A stretch of DNA of 64,000 nucleotides, from contig OX387611.1 of the NCBI GenBank assembly GCA_947568835.1, positions 2,484,001 through 2,548,000 of the forward strand, read 5' to 3'. Shown here piece by piece: positions 1-10,433 of this stretch (positions within the stretch are counted from its first letter, which is position 1; each line of letters opens with the position of its first letter). The stretch comes from Protonemura montana. Taxonomy: Eukaryota; Arthropoda; Insecta; Plecoptera; Nemouridae. The translations under genes and the position numbers were made by a program. Below the pieces are notes generated by a model, which saw only the letters and a list, made by a program, of their open reading frames with translations, was not told where the DNA came from and searched no databases.

Positions 1-64
1 TTGGACTGCTTGGAAAAACATGGCCCATAAGAATAACACAGAGACATTTTTCAACCACTAGCAC
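1..64 (+). repeat. 72-bp tandem repeat, left remnant
   Basis: This is most of one unit of the 72-bp repeat that resumes at 4,551, beyond the retrotransposon. The unit ends in CAACCACTAGCACC, after which retrotransposon sequence begins. Either the element inserted into an existing array or the repeat is part of the element's 5' end. Confidence 0.9.
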
Positions 65-81
65 CATTGAATTGATCCAAG

Positions 82-1407
82 ATGGCGGGCATAGAGGTGC
101 AGCATGACGGGAGCTCCCGAGAAAAGTGTAAAAAAGTGATAGTAAAATGCAATAAATGTAGCAAAAATGTACGAAAACTGATAACATGCAGTAAGTGCAA
201 CGAAGAAAAACATGTGAACTGTGCCAAAGTAACTGGAGGGAACAATGAAGCGAAGATATGGATCTGCTGTGACTGTGATGCTCTGCTGGGGTCGACGAAC
301 GAACAGCTGATCGCCGAAATAATCACTGTAAACGCTGAGGTGAGCAAAATATGGGATACAATTGGAAAAATGGTAGAAGATTTTCGACTGCTTATTGAGG
401 AAAATGGGTTACTTCGAAGGGAAATTGAAATCATCAAGAAACCCGAAGAGAAGCGCAATAGCCCGCGAAAAACAAGCAACGTCACAGTGGAGTTAAAAGG
501 TAAAAGACGCTCGGTTGGTGCCTTAGTGGACCAATTCGAGAACGAGGCAGACAAGGGAAGAAATAAATCTTCCAAGGATATTGCAGTAGAGTCTAAGGAA
601 GATGATTCTACTACCGAAGAGAGCATCATCGCGGCAAATCTGACAGGTGAAACATCAACACTGGCGATCGTGACGTCACAGAATACAGAATCAGCAGAGA
701 CCCAGTCAGCTGATCACGCAGCTACAAGGGAGACGGGGCCGTTCCTGACGTCACAGATGGCAACTGACGAAACTCTAAAAAATGTCAACATTGAAAATGA
801 TTGTAAGGTAAAGAATAGTGAAACTAATATGTCAAAACTGGAATACCAAATCGAAACGATAATAAATTCCAAGCCAAGTAGTCGCCTACACGACGTAGTT
901 GTAATGGGGGACTCAATGGTCAGACTGGCAAGTCAAGTGGTAGGAGAGCTGAAAGACTGTACGTACTACTATCCAGGGATGAGATTTGAACATGTTGCAC
1001 AAGCAATGGAAAGGCTTCTTGAGCATAAGAAATGTAAACCGAGGGTGGTGCTGCTTCACTTTGGTACAAACAATGTGAAGAGCGGTATGCACAACACTGA
1101 TACTGTAACGGGAGAAGTTTACGACATGATTAGGAAAGTAAAGACGCTCCTTCCTGAAACCACTAATGTAATTGTGAATGGAATATTAAACAGGAGAGAT
1201 GTTAATAATAAAGTAATCAAATTGATAAATGATAACATAAAGTGGGTTTGCAATGCTTTAAATGTCAATTTCAATGAACCAGGTTACGGGAACCATGAAA
1301 ATGTCCTAGCAAAAGATGGCCTGCATCTTAATATGAGAGGTGCATTACGATTAGGAAATTGGATTGTGGAATCGGTACAACGCTTCCCTAAAATAGCAAA
1401 AAACTAA
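82..1407 (+). CDS. Retrotransposon ORF1 protein: PHD-like finger plus SGNH esterase
   Basis: The 441-residue protein carries two recognisable parts. Residues about 24-68 hold paired cysteines and a histidine (CNKC, CSKC, HVNC, CCDC) spaced like a PHD/RING-type zinc finger. Residues about 270-435 form an SGNH/GDSL hydrolase: block I is MGDSM near residue 275, the GTNN block near 327 and the C-terminal DGLHLN near 411 supply the catalytic Ser, Asn and Asp/His. The stretch between, rich in Glu, Lys, Ser and Thr, looks disordered. In CR1-type elements such proteins accompany the RNA in the retrotransposition particle; the esterase's exact role is unsettled. The ATG sits in AAGATGGCGGGC, a good Kozak context that also matches the YY1 core. 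ORF2 starts 26 nt downstream. Confidence 0.88.
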   Translation: MAGIEVQHDGSSREKCKKVIVKCNKCSKNVRKLITCSKCNEEKHVNCAKVTGGNNEAKIWICCDCDALLGSTNEQLIAEIITVNAEVSKIWDTIGKMVEDFRLLIEENGLLRREIEIIKKPEEKRNSPRKTSNVTVELKGKRRSVGALVDQFENEADKGRNKSSKDIAVESKEDDSTTEESIIAANLTGETSTLAIVTSQNTESAETQSADHAATRETGPFLTSQMATDETLKNVNIENDCKVKNSETNMSKLEYQIETIINSKPSSRLHDVVVMGDSMVRLASQVVGELKDCTYYYPGMRFEHVAQAMERLLEHKKCKPRVVLLHFGTNNVKSGMHNTDTVTGEVYDMIRKVKTLLPETTNVIVNGILNRRDVNNKVIKLINDNIKWVCNALNVNFNEPGYGNHENVLAKDGLHLNMRGALRLGNWIVESVQRFPKIAKN

Positions 1408-1433
1408 AAAGTGTATCAGAGGTAAATAATGTC

Positions 1434-4433
1434 ATGGAACAAAAGGGTCCTATTAGCTTTTTCAAATTAACCCAGAAATCTGGTTTGGTTAGTGAGCCGG
1501 TCATAAAGAGCAAGTGTAATGCGGGGCGAGTGAACCCAAATGAAAACAATCACATTAAAATCCTGTACCAAAACATTAGATCATTCCGATCAAAGAAGGA
1601 GGACATTGAGGTTGTAAACAGAGAGTTATCAGACACTGTAAAAATAATTTGTTTGACCGAACACTGGCTGCTGCCAGAGGATCAGCAATTTGCTCAAATA
1701 AGTGACTTCTCACTTACATCGATGTACTGCCGTAGAACCTATAAGCATGGTGGTACGTGCATTTTTACCAGAAATGACTGTTTTAATGTAATAGAAAGAA
1801 CTGACATATGTAATCTCAGTCAGGACAAGGTATTTGAATGTTCGGCGATCCAACTCGTGCAAGATAAAATAGTTGTTCTGTGTATTTACCGGGCCCCTAG
1901 CAGTGACCTGGCTGGTTTCTTTGACAAACTGGAAAATGTCCTGGAAATACTCGAAATAGACAAAAGCGTGAAGCGCACTGTAATCTGTTGTGATATAAAT
2001 ATCAATATTTTAGACAGCAGTAAAGTCGTAGACGACCTTACTAGTCTCCTGACTAGCTACAATCTAGATATATCGATTAAAGAACCAACTAGAATCACAA
2101 ATAGCACGAGTACTTGTATCGACAATGTGTTTACAAATTACCAGACAGTGGATTATAAAGCAAAGGTAGTTGAGCTAGGTCTTTCGGACCACCTCGCAAT
2201 AATTTTTGATATTCGCACCCCGGGAGATACGAAAGAAGCTTGTGGGACAACTACAAGAAGGTTCTTCAAACAAAATCAACTGGAAAATTTTAAAATTCTA
2301 CTAAGGGAAGAAGCATGGAAAGGACAGGACGGTGGGAATTTTCTTGAGCAGATAAACTATTTTTCTAAAACGTTTCAAAAACATTTCGATGCCGTTTTCC
2401 CGCTTACAAAGAAACGGAAAAAACAAACCAAAAGTAACACATGGATTACGAAGGGAATATTAATATCTTGTAGGCATAATAGGCACCTCATTTTCATAGG
2501 TAAACAGACAAATAGCAGAATTTGGCACAGATATATCAGGCATTATAAACTAATTCTAAGGAAAGTTATAAAACTTGCCAAAAAAATGGCTCTCCAAAAT
2601 CAAATTTTGATGTCAGATAACCTCATGAAGACAACATGGGCAATAGTGAACAAAGAGTTAGCAAGGTCAACTCCTAAAAATGAAAAGATATCGCTGAATC
2701 TGGACGGAAAAGATATTTTGGATCCTAAGCAGGTGGCAAATGCTCTTAATATGCACTTTCTAAAGACCGCTGGTGACGTATTGGACAATACACACCCGGA
2801 TGCAGCACGGGCTATGAACATTTTAAAAGACGGAACGAATAGGGTGGGAAAAAGTATGTATTTATTTCCAGTCACGGAAAATGAAGTGTTACTTTCAATA
2901 AAAAGTATAAAGAATACTTGTTCATGTGGAATAGATGAAGTTCCTAGTCTGGTGATTAAGTATTGTGCAAGTCTTTTAGCACCCATTCTGACATTATTAA
3001 TAAATTTATCTTTTGCAAGTGGGATTTTCCCGGACGAATATAAGTTAGCAAAAGTAATACCGCTTTACAAGAAAGGTAGTAAAAAATCTCCTGGGAATTA
3101 TAGGCCAGTTTCACTTTTATCGGTTTTCTCTAAAATTTACGAGAAGCTTATGTTATCTAGGCTGGAGAGTTTCATGATGAAAAATAATGTGCTGTCCACA
3201 AAACAACATGGGTTTAGGAAATCCAAGTCAACTGAAACTGCAATCTATGAATTTACAAATTATATTAATCAACACCTAAAAAAGAGCTACACTCTGGGAA
3301 TCTTTTGTGACTTAAGTAAAGCGTTTGATTGCATAAACCATGACCTTCTATTGCGGAAGATGGAGCACTATGGGATAAGGGGGGTTGTGAATGATTGGTT
3401 CAAATCCTACCTTTCAAATAGGAGACAACTAGTACTTATTCGACAAACAGATACGAATCGAAACGAAGTAAATTACCCTTCAGACTCGGAACACGTTTTG
3501 AATGGCGTACCACAAGGATCCATTTTAGGCCCAGTTCTTTTTCTTATTTATATTAATGACATGCCAAAATTCTTGAGCACGAAATTTGTGACAATGTTTG
3601 CGGACGATACAAGCCTACTAGTTGCAGGCAGTACAGTAGCCGAAGTTGAGGAAAAGGCCAACAAAGTTATGTCTGAAGCTACAGACTGGTTTAATTGTAA
3701 TTATTTGGCTCTGAACGCAAACAAGACCAATTTGGTTGCGTTCCACACAAAAAATGTAAAGGACATTGAGCTGGAAATTTTCGTCAAAAATATTCCGTTG
3801 CTTCAAAAGCAGCATGTTAAGTTCCTGGGAGTGGAGATGGATGACAAACTAAGCTGGAAAGATCATATCAAGCTACTTCGGCAAAAACTTTCAGGCTTAT
3901 GCAGAGCCATTAGAGTCATGTCATACATCTCCACTCCCCAAACAATGCGCACTATATATTATGGACTATTCCAATCCACAATGGACTATGCCATAGTCTT
4001 TTGGGGCAACGCTTCTGAGTGTAAGGCAATTTTCAAGCTGCAGAAAAGAGCCATAAGGTATATGTTACACTTACCAAGAAGAACCTCGTGTAAAGAAATA
4101 TTTAAAGATTTACTGATTCTGACAATGCCATGCCTTTTTATCTATAAGTTACTTGTTTTTATCAAATTACATATTGAAGATTTTACTACAACAAGTGAAA
4201 TACATCCTCATGCAACCAGACAACGGCACGATTTATACATTGACATGCAGCCTCTGGTGAAAGGTCAAAAAACTGTTAATTTTTTAGGTCAACAATTGTT
4301 CAATGCACTGCCAAATGATTTTAAAAACCAGACAACATGTATTTTTAAGACTAAAATCAAAAATGTTTTAATCAAGAATGCCTTTTACAGCGTCAAAGAA
4401 TTTAAATCATATTTAGGCATGGTAAGGGAGTAA
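1434..4433 (+). CDS. Retrotransposon ORF2 polyprotein: endonuclease plus reverse transcriptase
   Basis: The 999-residue protein nicks the target DNA and copies the element RNA there. The exonuclease/endonuclease/phosphatase-type domain occupies residues about 40-265: QNIRSF near 47, the catalytic Glu in CLTEHW near 75, CCDININ near 185 and the SDH box near 251. The reverse transcriptase follows. It contains NYRPVSLLSVFSKIYEK, QHGFRKSKSTETA, motif A FCDLSKAFD near 623, motif B NGVPQGSILGP near 690, the catalytic FADD near 722, and the thumb-region FLGVEMDDKLSWKDHI. All catalytic residues are present and the frame is unbroken, so activity is plausible. No RNase H domain is seen, as expected for this group. 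The protein ends 90 nt before the poly(A) run. Confidence 0.95.
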   Translation: MEQKGPISFFKLTQKSGLVSEPVIKSKCNAGRVNPNENNHIKILYQNIRSFRSKKEDIEVVNRELSDTVKIICLTEHWLLPEDQQFAQISDFSLTSMYCRRTYKHGGTCIFTRNDCFNVIERTDICNLSQDKVFECSAIQLVQDKIVVLCIYRAPSSDLAGFFDKLENVLEILEIDKSVKRTVICCDININILDSSKVVDDLTSLLTSYNLDISIKEPTRITNSTSTCIDNVFTNYQTVDYKAKVVELGLSDHLAIIFDIRTPGDTKEACGTTTRRFFKQNQLENFKILLREEAWKGQDGGNFLEQINYFSKTFQKHFDAVFPLTKKRKKQTKSNTWITKGILISCRHNRHLIFIGKQTNSRIWHRYIRHYKLILRKVIKLAKKMALQNQILMSDNLMKTTWAIVNKELARSTPKNEKISLNLDGKDILDPKQVANALNMHFLKTAGDVLDNTHPDAARAMNILKDGTNRVGKSMYLFPVTENEVLLSIKSIKNTCSCGIDEVPSLVIKYCASLLAPILTLLINLSFASGIFPDEYKLAKVIPLYKKGSKKSPGNYRPVSLLSVFSKIYEKLMLSRLESFMMKNNVLSTKQHGFRKSKSTETAIYEFTNYINQHLKKSYTLGIFCDLSKAFDCINHDLLLRKMEHYGIRGVVNDWFKSYLSNRRQLVLIRQTDTNRNEVNYPSDSEHVLNGVPQGSILGPVLFLIYINDMPKFLSTKFVTMFADDTSLLVAGSTVAEVEEKANKVMSEATDWFNCNYLALNANKTNLVAFHTKNVKDIELEIFVKNIPLLQKQHVKFLGVEMDDKLSWKDHIKLLRQKLSGLCRAIRVMSYISTPQTMRTIYYGLFQSTMDYAIVFWGNASECKAIFKLQKRAIRYMLHLPRRTSCKEIFKDLLILTMPCLFIYKLLVFIKLHIEDFTTTSEIHPHATRQRHDLYIDMQPLVKGQKTVNFLGQQLFNALPNDFKNQTTCIFKTKIKNVLIKNAFYSVKEFKSYLGMVRE

Positions 4434-4522
4434 AGGATTATTGTGTTTTATTGTATTATTATAACTATGTATGTATTGTACAAATTGTTAAAACAATGTT
4501 CTTGTTAAAAACAATAATAAAT

Positions 4523-4550
<28 letters not shown>
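4434..4550 (+). other. Retrotransposon 3' UTR and poly(A) end
   Basis: This is AT-rich non-coding sequence with AATAAA near 4,520 running directly into 28 adenines. A diverged copy of the ORF2 end and the start of this UTR is found at 60.13-60.25 kb. Confidence 0.85.
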
Positions 4551-4553
<3 letters not shown>

Positions 4554-5100
4554 CATTGGACTGCTTGGAACAACATAGCCCATAAGAATAACACAGAGAC
4601 ATTTTTCAACCACTAGCACCTAGTACATTGAACTGCTTGGAAAAACATGGCCCATCAGAATAACACAGAGACATTTTTCAACCACTAGCACCTAGTACAT
4701 TGGACTGCTTGGAAAAACATGGCCCATAAGAATAATACAGAGACATTTTTCAACCACTAGCACCTAGTACATTGAACTGCTTGGAAAAACATGGCCCATA
4801 AGAATAACACAGAGACATTTTTCAACCACTAGCACCAAGTACATTGAACTGCTTGGAAAAACATGGCCCATAAGAATAACACAGAGACATTTTTCAACCA
4901 CTAGCACCTAGTACATTGGACTGCTTGGAAAAACATGGCCCATAAGAATAACACAGAGACATTTTTCAACCACTAGCACCTAGTACATTGAACTGCTTGG
5001 AAAAACATGGCCCATAAGAATAACACAGAGACATTTTTCAACCACTAGCACCTAGAACATTGAACTGCTTGGAAAAACATGGCCCATAAGAATTACATAG
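4551..5100 (+). repeat. 72-bp tandem repeat, about 7.6 copies
   Basis: Units restart at 4,549/4,621/4,693/4,765 and so on, an exact 72-bp step. Each reads GTACATTGAACTGCTTGG through CAACCACTAGCACC with 1-4 changes per unit. The last unit breaks off after CATAAGAATTACATAG. Confidence 0.97.
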
Positions 5101-5427
5101 TTACGAATAACTAAAGCGGTGTGACGAAAAAAGGATTGGACGATTTATTGTCTTGTTCTTAAAATCTTCGTCTTTTGGCGCCAGTCATAAATTGCTTCTT
5201 GGAATTTTAATTTAAATTCTTGTCTACGTTTTTTTTTTTTTCTTTTAACTAAAAATTGGAATGTAAATCGAGTTATGACTTGACAAGGCGATGGTCAATT
5301 GCTTGCGGTTTAGCCGCTCAAAATAAACGCGTTAATTTTTCAAAAATAAACTTCAGCTAACGGGTTTATGCGCATGACAACGTGACCTAATTAAAATCAA
5401 CCAAACACAGAATCTTAGATTAAAAAT
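5101..5427. other. Unassigned AT-rich spacer
   Basis: No reading frame, repeat or RNA signature is recognised here. It separates the 72-bp array from the 5S-derived element. Confidence 0.6.
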
Positions 5428-5716
5428 AAGCATTAATTTATTTGTGGTGTTTAACGACGCATTGTTTTGACATCTGGTCATGCGGCACTGGTCTAATGGC
5501 GTCGGTGAATGAGTGGATGATGATGGAGCTAACCTAGCCTAGAAGGAAGGAGGGGAAACCCGGTGCCGGTACGTAGCCTACTCCTGTCGAAGACCAAGGA
5601 GACCACCGGCTTAACGTCCCTTCCGAAGGACGGTACAACGTGAACAACAGGATTCCTCCACAAATCCATGCTGTCGAGAGGTTGATAAGCAAGGTGAATG
5701 AAGTTGCTGTACTAAC
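5428..5716 (-). mobile_element. 5S-headed SINE, body and 3' tail (copy A)
   Basis: Read on the minus strand this ~280-bp segment follows the 91-bp 5S-like units and ends in GCGTCGTTAAACACCAC plus A-rich sequence. It contains a hairpin-forming CCTTCGGAAGG. Near-identical segments occur at 27.11-27.39, 42.79-43.04 and 51.31-51.61 kb, always next to a 91-bp array in the same relative order. This supports one dispersed element: 5S-like head, body, A-rich tail. Confidence 0.75.
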
Positions 5717-6084
5717 TTTCATCCCTTCAACCTCTCTCCCAAACAGAACTGGTCATGTGTATGATGGTCACCCATCCAATACCTGACCCAGCGCAGTGTT
5801 GCTTAACTTTCATCCCTTCAACCTCTCTCCCGAACAGAACTGGTCATGTGTATGATGGTCACCCATCCAATACCTGACTCAGCGCAGTGTTGCTTAACTT
5901 TTATCCCTCCAACCTCTCTCCCGAACAGAACTGGTCATGTGTATGATGGTCACCCATCCAATACCTGACCTAGCGCAGTGTTGCTTAACTTTCATCCCTC
6001 CAATCTCTCTCCCGAACAGAACTGGTCATGTGTATGATGGTCAACCATACAATACCTGACCCAGCGCAGTGTTGCTTAACTTCT
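5717..6084 (-). repeat. 91-bp 5S-derived array, 4 copies
   Basis: Four monomers of the 91-bp family lie in minus-strand 5S orientation, joined to copy A of the SINE body. They carry GTTAAGCAAC (box A) and TTGGATGGGTGACC (intermediate element plus box C) on the minus strand. Confidence 0.9.
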
Positions 6085-6680
6085 CGCCATGAATTGCTCA
6101 ATGAATGAATTTCTAAGCCAGTTGAATTGACCCAATCATCTCGATGACGTCATCAAACGCAATATAAATGCATGTGCATTTTTAAATTAGATTTGTTTTG
6201 CATTCCATTGTTTATTTAGCAGTCATGACAATAAAAATAAATTGCATTTCTTATTGTTGTCTCCATTTGAACATTGCTGTCGTATTCATTCCATTTCAAC
6301 CGTGTTAAATATGTTGAGATCACAGGGCACGGCCTCCTTGATAAATTACAAGACATTATCTTTGACTCTTATAATGGGTTACATTTTGTCTCGTCTAGAC
6401 CAACGCCTACTTGATGACAGTTCGATGCTCTTGCTTTTTTTGCCATGCGATTTTTGGATGGAACTAAAACTGTTATCTCCAATAAATTCAAGCAAAGTTG
6501 TTTATTTGATTTCGTTAAAAAAAGGAATAAAGAAGATTTTATTTCATTTGGCGATGATTTAGGAAGGCTTTGTTCGGTCATATAAAAGATATTTAATAAC
6601 ACTGCCGTCAATATTTTCTCTTCGTGCAAATCACCGTTTCATTTTACGTGCAAATTGGATAGACCAAGATTAAGTGGCTT
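6085..6680. other. Unassigned spacer with one CRE-like palindrome
   Basis: Mostly AT-rich sequence with no convincing gene. A palindrome GATGACGTCATC lies near 6,144. Small open frames here lack codon structure or homology that I can recognise. Confidence 0.5.
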
Positions 6681-7826
6681 ACCTAACCTAACCTAACTCA
6701 CCTAGCCTAACCTTACCTAACCTAACCTAACTCACCTAGCCTAACTCACCTAGCCTAACCTTACCTAACCTAACCTATACAAAACCCAACTCAACCTAAC
6801 CTAAACTTACCTAACCTAACCTAACCTAAACTAACCTAACCTAACCTAACCTAACCTAACCTAACCTAACCTAACCTAACCTCACCTAATCTAACCTAAC
6901 CTAACCTAACCTAACTTCACCTAACCTAACCTAACCTAACCTAACCTAACCTAATCTAACCTAACCTAACCTAACCTAACCTAACCTAACCTAACCTAAC
7001 CTAACCTAACCTAATCTAACCTAACCTAACCTAACCTAACCTAACCTAACCTAACCCAACCTAACCTTACCTAACCTAACCTAACCTAACCTAACCTAAC
7101 CTAACCTAACATAACATAACCTAAAATAACCTAACCTAACCTAACCTAACCTAACCTAACCTAACCTAACACAACCTTACCTAACCTAACCAAACCTAAC
7201 CTTACCTAACCTAACCTAACCTAACCTAATCTAACCTAACCTAACCTAACCTAACCTAACCTAACATAACCTAACCTAACCTAACATAACCTAACCTATC
7301 CTAACCTTACCTAACCTAACCTAACCTAACCCAACCTAACCTTACCTAACCTAACCTAACCTAACCTAACCTAACCTAACCTAACCTAACCTAACATAAC
7401 CTAACCTAACCTTACCTAACCTAACCTTACCTAACCTTACCTAACCTGACCTAACCTAACCCAACCTAACCTTACCTAACCTAACCTAACCTAACCTAAC
7501 CTTACCTAACCTAACCTAACCTAACCTAACCTAACCTAGCCTAACCTAACCTAACCTAACCTAACCTAACCTAACCTAACCTAACCTAACATAACCTAAC
7601 CTCACCTAACCTAACCTAACCTAACCTAACCTAACCTAACATAACCTAACCTAACCTAACCTTACCTAACCTAACCTAACCTAACCTAACCTCACCTAAC
7701 CTAACCTAACCTAACCTAACCTAACCTAGCCTAACCTAACCTAACCTAACCTAACCTAACCTAACCTAACCTAACCTAACCCAACCTAACCTAACCTAAC
7801 CTAACCGAACCCAACCTAACCTAACC
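6681..7826 (+). repeat. (CCTAA)n array, about 1.15 kb
   Basis: The 5-bp unit CCTAA is the complement of TTAGG, the arthropod telomere repeat. It is repeated more than 200 times with scattered variants (CTTAC, CATAA, CCAAC, CTCAC). The variants and non-telomeric flanks show it is interstitial. It may have been seeded by the CCTAACCTAGCCT inside the SINE body. Confidence 0.97.
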
Positions 7827-7844
7827 AACCAATTGTTGCATGGG

Positions 7845-7955
7845 TTACTGGTCGAATGGCATCAGTCAATGAGTGGGTGATGATGAGGATGATGATGAGG
7901 ATAATGATGAACATAACCTAGCCTAAAAGGGAGGAAGTGAAACCCGGGGAAAGTT
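7845..7955 (-). mobile_element. Degenerate SINE body fragment
   Basis: GGTTACTGGTCGAATGGC through ACCTAGCCTAAAAGGGAGG and AAACCCGG resembles the outer part of the 5S-headed SINE body with an extra GATGAT expansion. It abuts the end of the CCTAA array. Confidence 0.6.
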
Positions 7956-8183
7956 TAAACAAACGCACTTGTGTGACGTCAGGATTTTGGAAGCCGTTGA
8001 AGATAAAAGTCGTCAAAAAGCGCCTTCTAAACCTGGAGTTCGCAGAACGATTTCAAGAGACGCGTAAATCACGTGGCAGACGAGTTTAAAAATAGAACTC
8101 ACAGGCGCCGATTCTGCGGTCAAAAACACCGCGATCAGATGAGACCAATAAGAAACCTTGGTTGTCATAAATTTCACACCAAC
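7956..8183. other. Unassigned spacer
   Basis: Unique-looking sequence with no recognised feature between the SINE fragment and the 41-bp array. Confidence 0.5.
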
Positions 8184-8804
8184 AACATGGATAGAGCATA
8201 GGATCCAGTCAGCTGATCTCAAATAACCTGGATAGAGCATAGGATCCAGCCAGCTGATCTCAAATAACCTGGATAGAGCATAGGAACCAGACAGCTGATC
8301 TCAAATAACCTGGATAGAGCATAGGATCCAGCCAGCTGATCTCAAATAACCTGGATAGAGCATAGGATCCAGCCAGCTGATCTCAAATAACATGGATAGA
8401 ACATAGGATCCAGTCAGCTGATCTCAAATAACCTGGATAGAGCATAGCATCCAGCCAGCTGATCTCAAATAACCTGGATAGAACATAGGGTCCAGCCAGC
8501 TGATCTCAAACAACCTGGATAGAGCATAGGATCCAGCCAGCTGATCTCAAATAACCTGGATAGAGCATAGCATCCAGCCAGCTGATCTCAAATAACCTGG
8601 ATAGAGCATAGCATCCAGCCAGCTGATCTCAAATAACCTGGATAGAGCATAGGATCCAGTCAGCTGATCTCAAATAACATGGATAGAGCATAGGATCCAG
8701 TCAGCTGATCTCAAATAACCTGGATAGAGCATAGCATCCAGCCAGCTGATCTCAAATAACCAGGATAGAGCATAGGATCCAGCCAGCTGATCTCAAATAA
8801 CCTG
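8184..8804 (-). repeat. 41-bp tandem repeat (family 1), about 15 copies
   Basis: The unit is CTGGATAGAGCATAGGATCC followed by AGCCAGCTGATCTCAAATAAC. It is the reverse complement of the units at 22.45-24.87 kb and 46.32-47.03 kb, so one family occupies three loci in two orientations. Confidence 0.97.
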
Positions 8805-9040
8805 AAATGAGAGTTGCGATCGTCGTTAAGGAGAATGTCGGTTTCTATTCTGGGAGCGGAACAAGGCACGGTTTAGGCTCCTAGGCCAGTCTTACATACC
8901 TGGGCGACTTGAGGATAAATGCTGCAACTTTCACATTTAATTTTGCCCGCCTCGACAGAAGCAATCAGCAATAAATTTCATGAGCCGTAATTTCCATTCA
9001 TTTTACCGCTTTGCTTTAAATAATCAGCTTCGAGCCTTCC

Positions 9041-10433
9041 TAGCCTCCCCGTGCACGTTGGAAGCTCACCCTTGCCTCCCCGTGCACGTTGGAAGCTCAC
9101 CCTGGTCTCCCCGTGCATGATGGAAGCTCACCCTAGCCTCCCCGTGCACGTTAGAAGCTCACCCTGGCCTCCCCGTGCACGTTGGAAGCTCACCCTAGCC
9201 TCCCCGTGCACGTTGGAATCTCACCCTGGCCTCCCCGTGCACGTTGGAAGCTCACCCTGGTCTCCCCGTGCATGATGGAAGCTCACCCTAGCCTCCCCGT
9301 GCACGTTGGAATCTCACCCTGGCCTCCCCGTGCACGTTGGAAGCTCACCCTGGCCTCCCCGAGCACGTTGGAAGCCCACCCTGGCCTCCCCGTGCACGTC
9401 GGAAGCTCACCCTGGCCTCCCCGTGCACGTTGGAAGCTCACCCTGACCTCCCCGTGCACGTTGGAAGCTCACCCTTGCCTCCCCGTGCACGTTGGAAGCT
9501 CACCCTGGTCTCCCCGTGCATGATGGAAGCTCACCCTAGCCTCCCCGTGCACGTTAGAAGCTCACCCTGGCCTCCCCGTGCACGTTGGAAGCTCACCCTG
9601 GCCTCCCCGTGCACGTTGGAAGCTCACCCTGGCCTCCCCGTGCACGTTGGAATCTCACCCTGGCCTCCCCGTGCACGTTGGAAGCTCACCCTGGCCTCCC
9701 CGAGCACGTTGGAAGCTCACCCTGGCCTCCCCGAGCACGTTGGAAGCCCACCCTTGCCTCCCCGTGCACGTCGGAAGCTCACCCTGGCCTCCCCGTGCAC
9801 GTTGGAAGCTCTCCCTGACCTCCCCGTGCACGTTGGAAGCTCACCCTGACCTCCCCGTGCACGTTGGAAGCTCACCCTGACCTCCCCGTGCACGTTGGAA
9901 GCTCACCCTGGCCTCCCCGTGCACGTTGGAAACTCACCCTGGCCTCCCCGTGCACGTTGGAAGCTCACCCTGGCCACCCCGTGCACGTTGGAAGCTCACC
10001 CTGGCCTCCCCGTGCACGTTGGAAGCTCACCCTGGCCTCCCCGTGCACGTTGGAAGCTCACCCTGGCCTCCCCGTGCACGTTGGAAGCTCACCCTTGCCT
10101 CCCCATGCACGTTGGAAACTCACCCTGGTCTCCCCGTGCATGTTGGAAGCTCACCCTTGCCTCCCCGTGCACGTTGGAAACTCACCCTGGCCTCCCCGTG
10201 CACGTTGGAAGCTCACCCTGGCCTCCCCGTGCACGTTGAAAGCTCACCCTGGCCTCCACGTGCACGTTGGAAGCTCAGCCTGGCCTCCCCGTGCACGTTA
10301 GAAGCCCACCCTGGCCTCCACGTGCAAGTTCGAAGCTCACCCTGGCCTCCACGTGCACGTTGGAAGCTCACCCTGGCCTCCACGTGCACGTTGGAAGCCC
10401 ACCCTGGCCTCCCCGTGCACGTTAGGAGCTCAA
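9041..10433 (+). repeat. 31-bp GC-rich tandem repeat, about 45 copies
   Basis: The unit is CTCCCCGTGCACGTTGGAAG followed by CTCACCCTGGC. Because 31 is not divisible by three, an open frame cycles through all three phases of the repeat. This explains the repetitive reading frames seen here, so no protein is proposed. Confidence 0.97.

Larger units (their letters stand above)
65..4550 (+). mobile_element. CR1-type non-LTR retrotransposon, both ORFs intact
   Basis: The element has two uninterrupted reading frames (82-1,407 and 1,434-4,433), a 117-bp 3' region and a 28-nt poly(A) run at 4,523-4,550. ORF1 has a PHD-like zinc finger plus an SGNH esterase, a combination known from the CR1 clade. 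ORF2 has an apurinic-type endonuclease followed by a reverse transcriptase. Only 17 nt precede ORF1, so the copy is slightly 5'-truncated or its promoter lies in the neighbouring 72-bp repeat. The flanks are the same 72-bp repeat on both sides, with about 2 nt lost at the junction and no clear target-site duplication. The A-rich end is unusual for CR1, whose elements commonly end in short tandem repeats, so a related clade (L2 or Rex type) is possible. The absence of stops or frameshifts over 4.3 kb suggests a recent insertion. Confidence 0.9.

Noticed and set aside
6242-6629. Overlapping frames of 106 and 86 residues
   Set aside because: They sit in AT-rich DNA, one per strand, with no recognisable domain.
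6681-7826. A true chromosome end
   Set aside because: The repeat is interstitial, full of variants, and followed by 57 kb of sequence including a gene.
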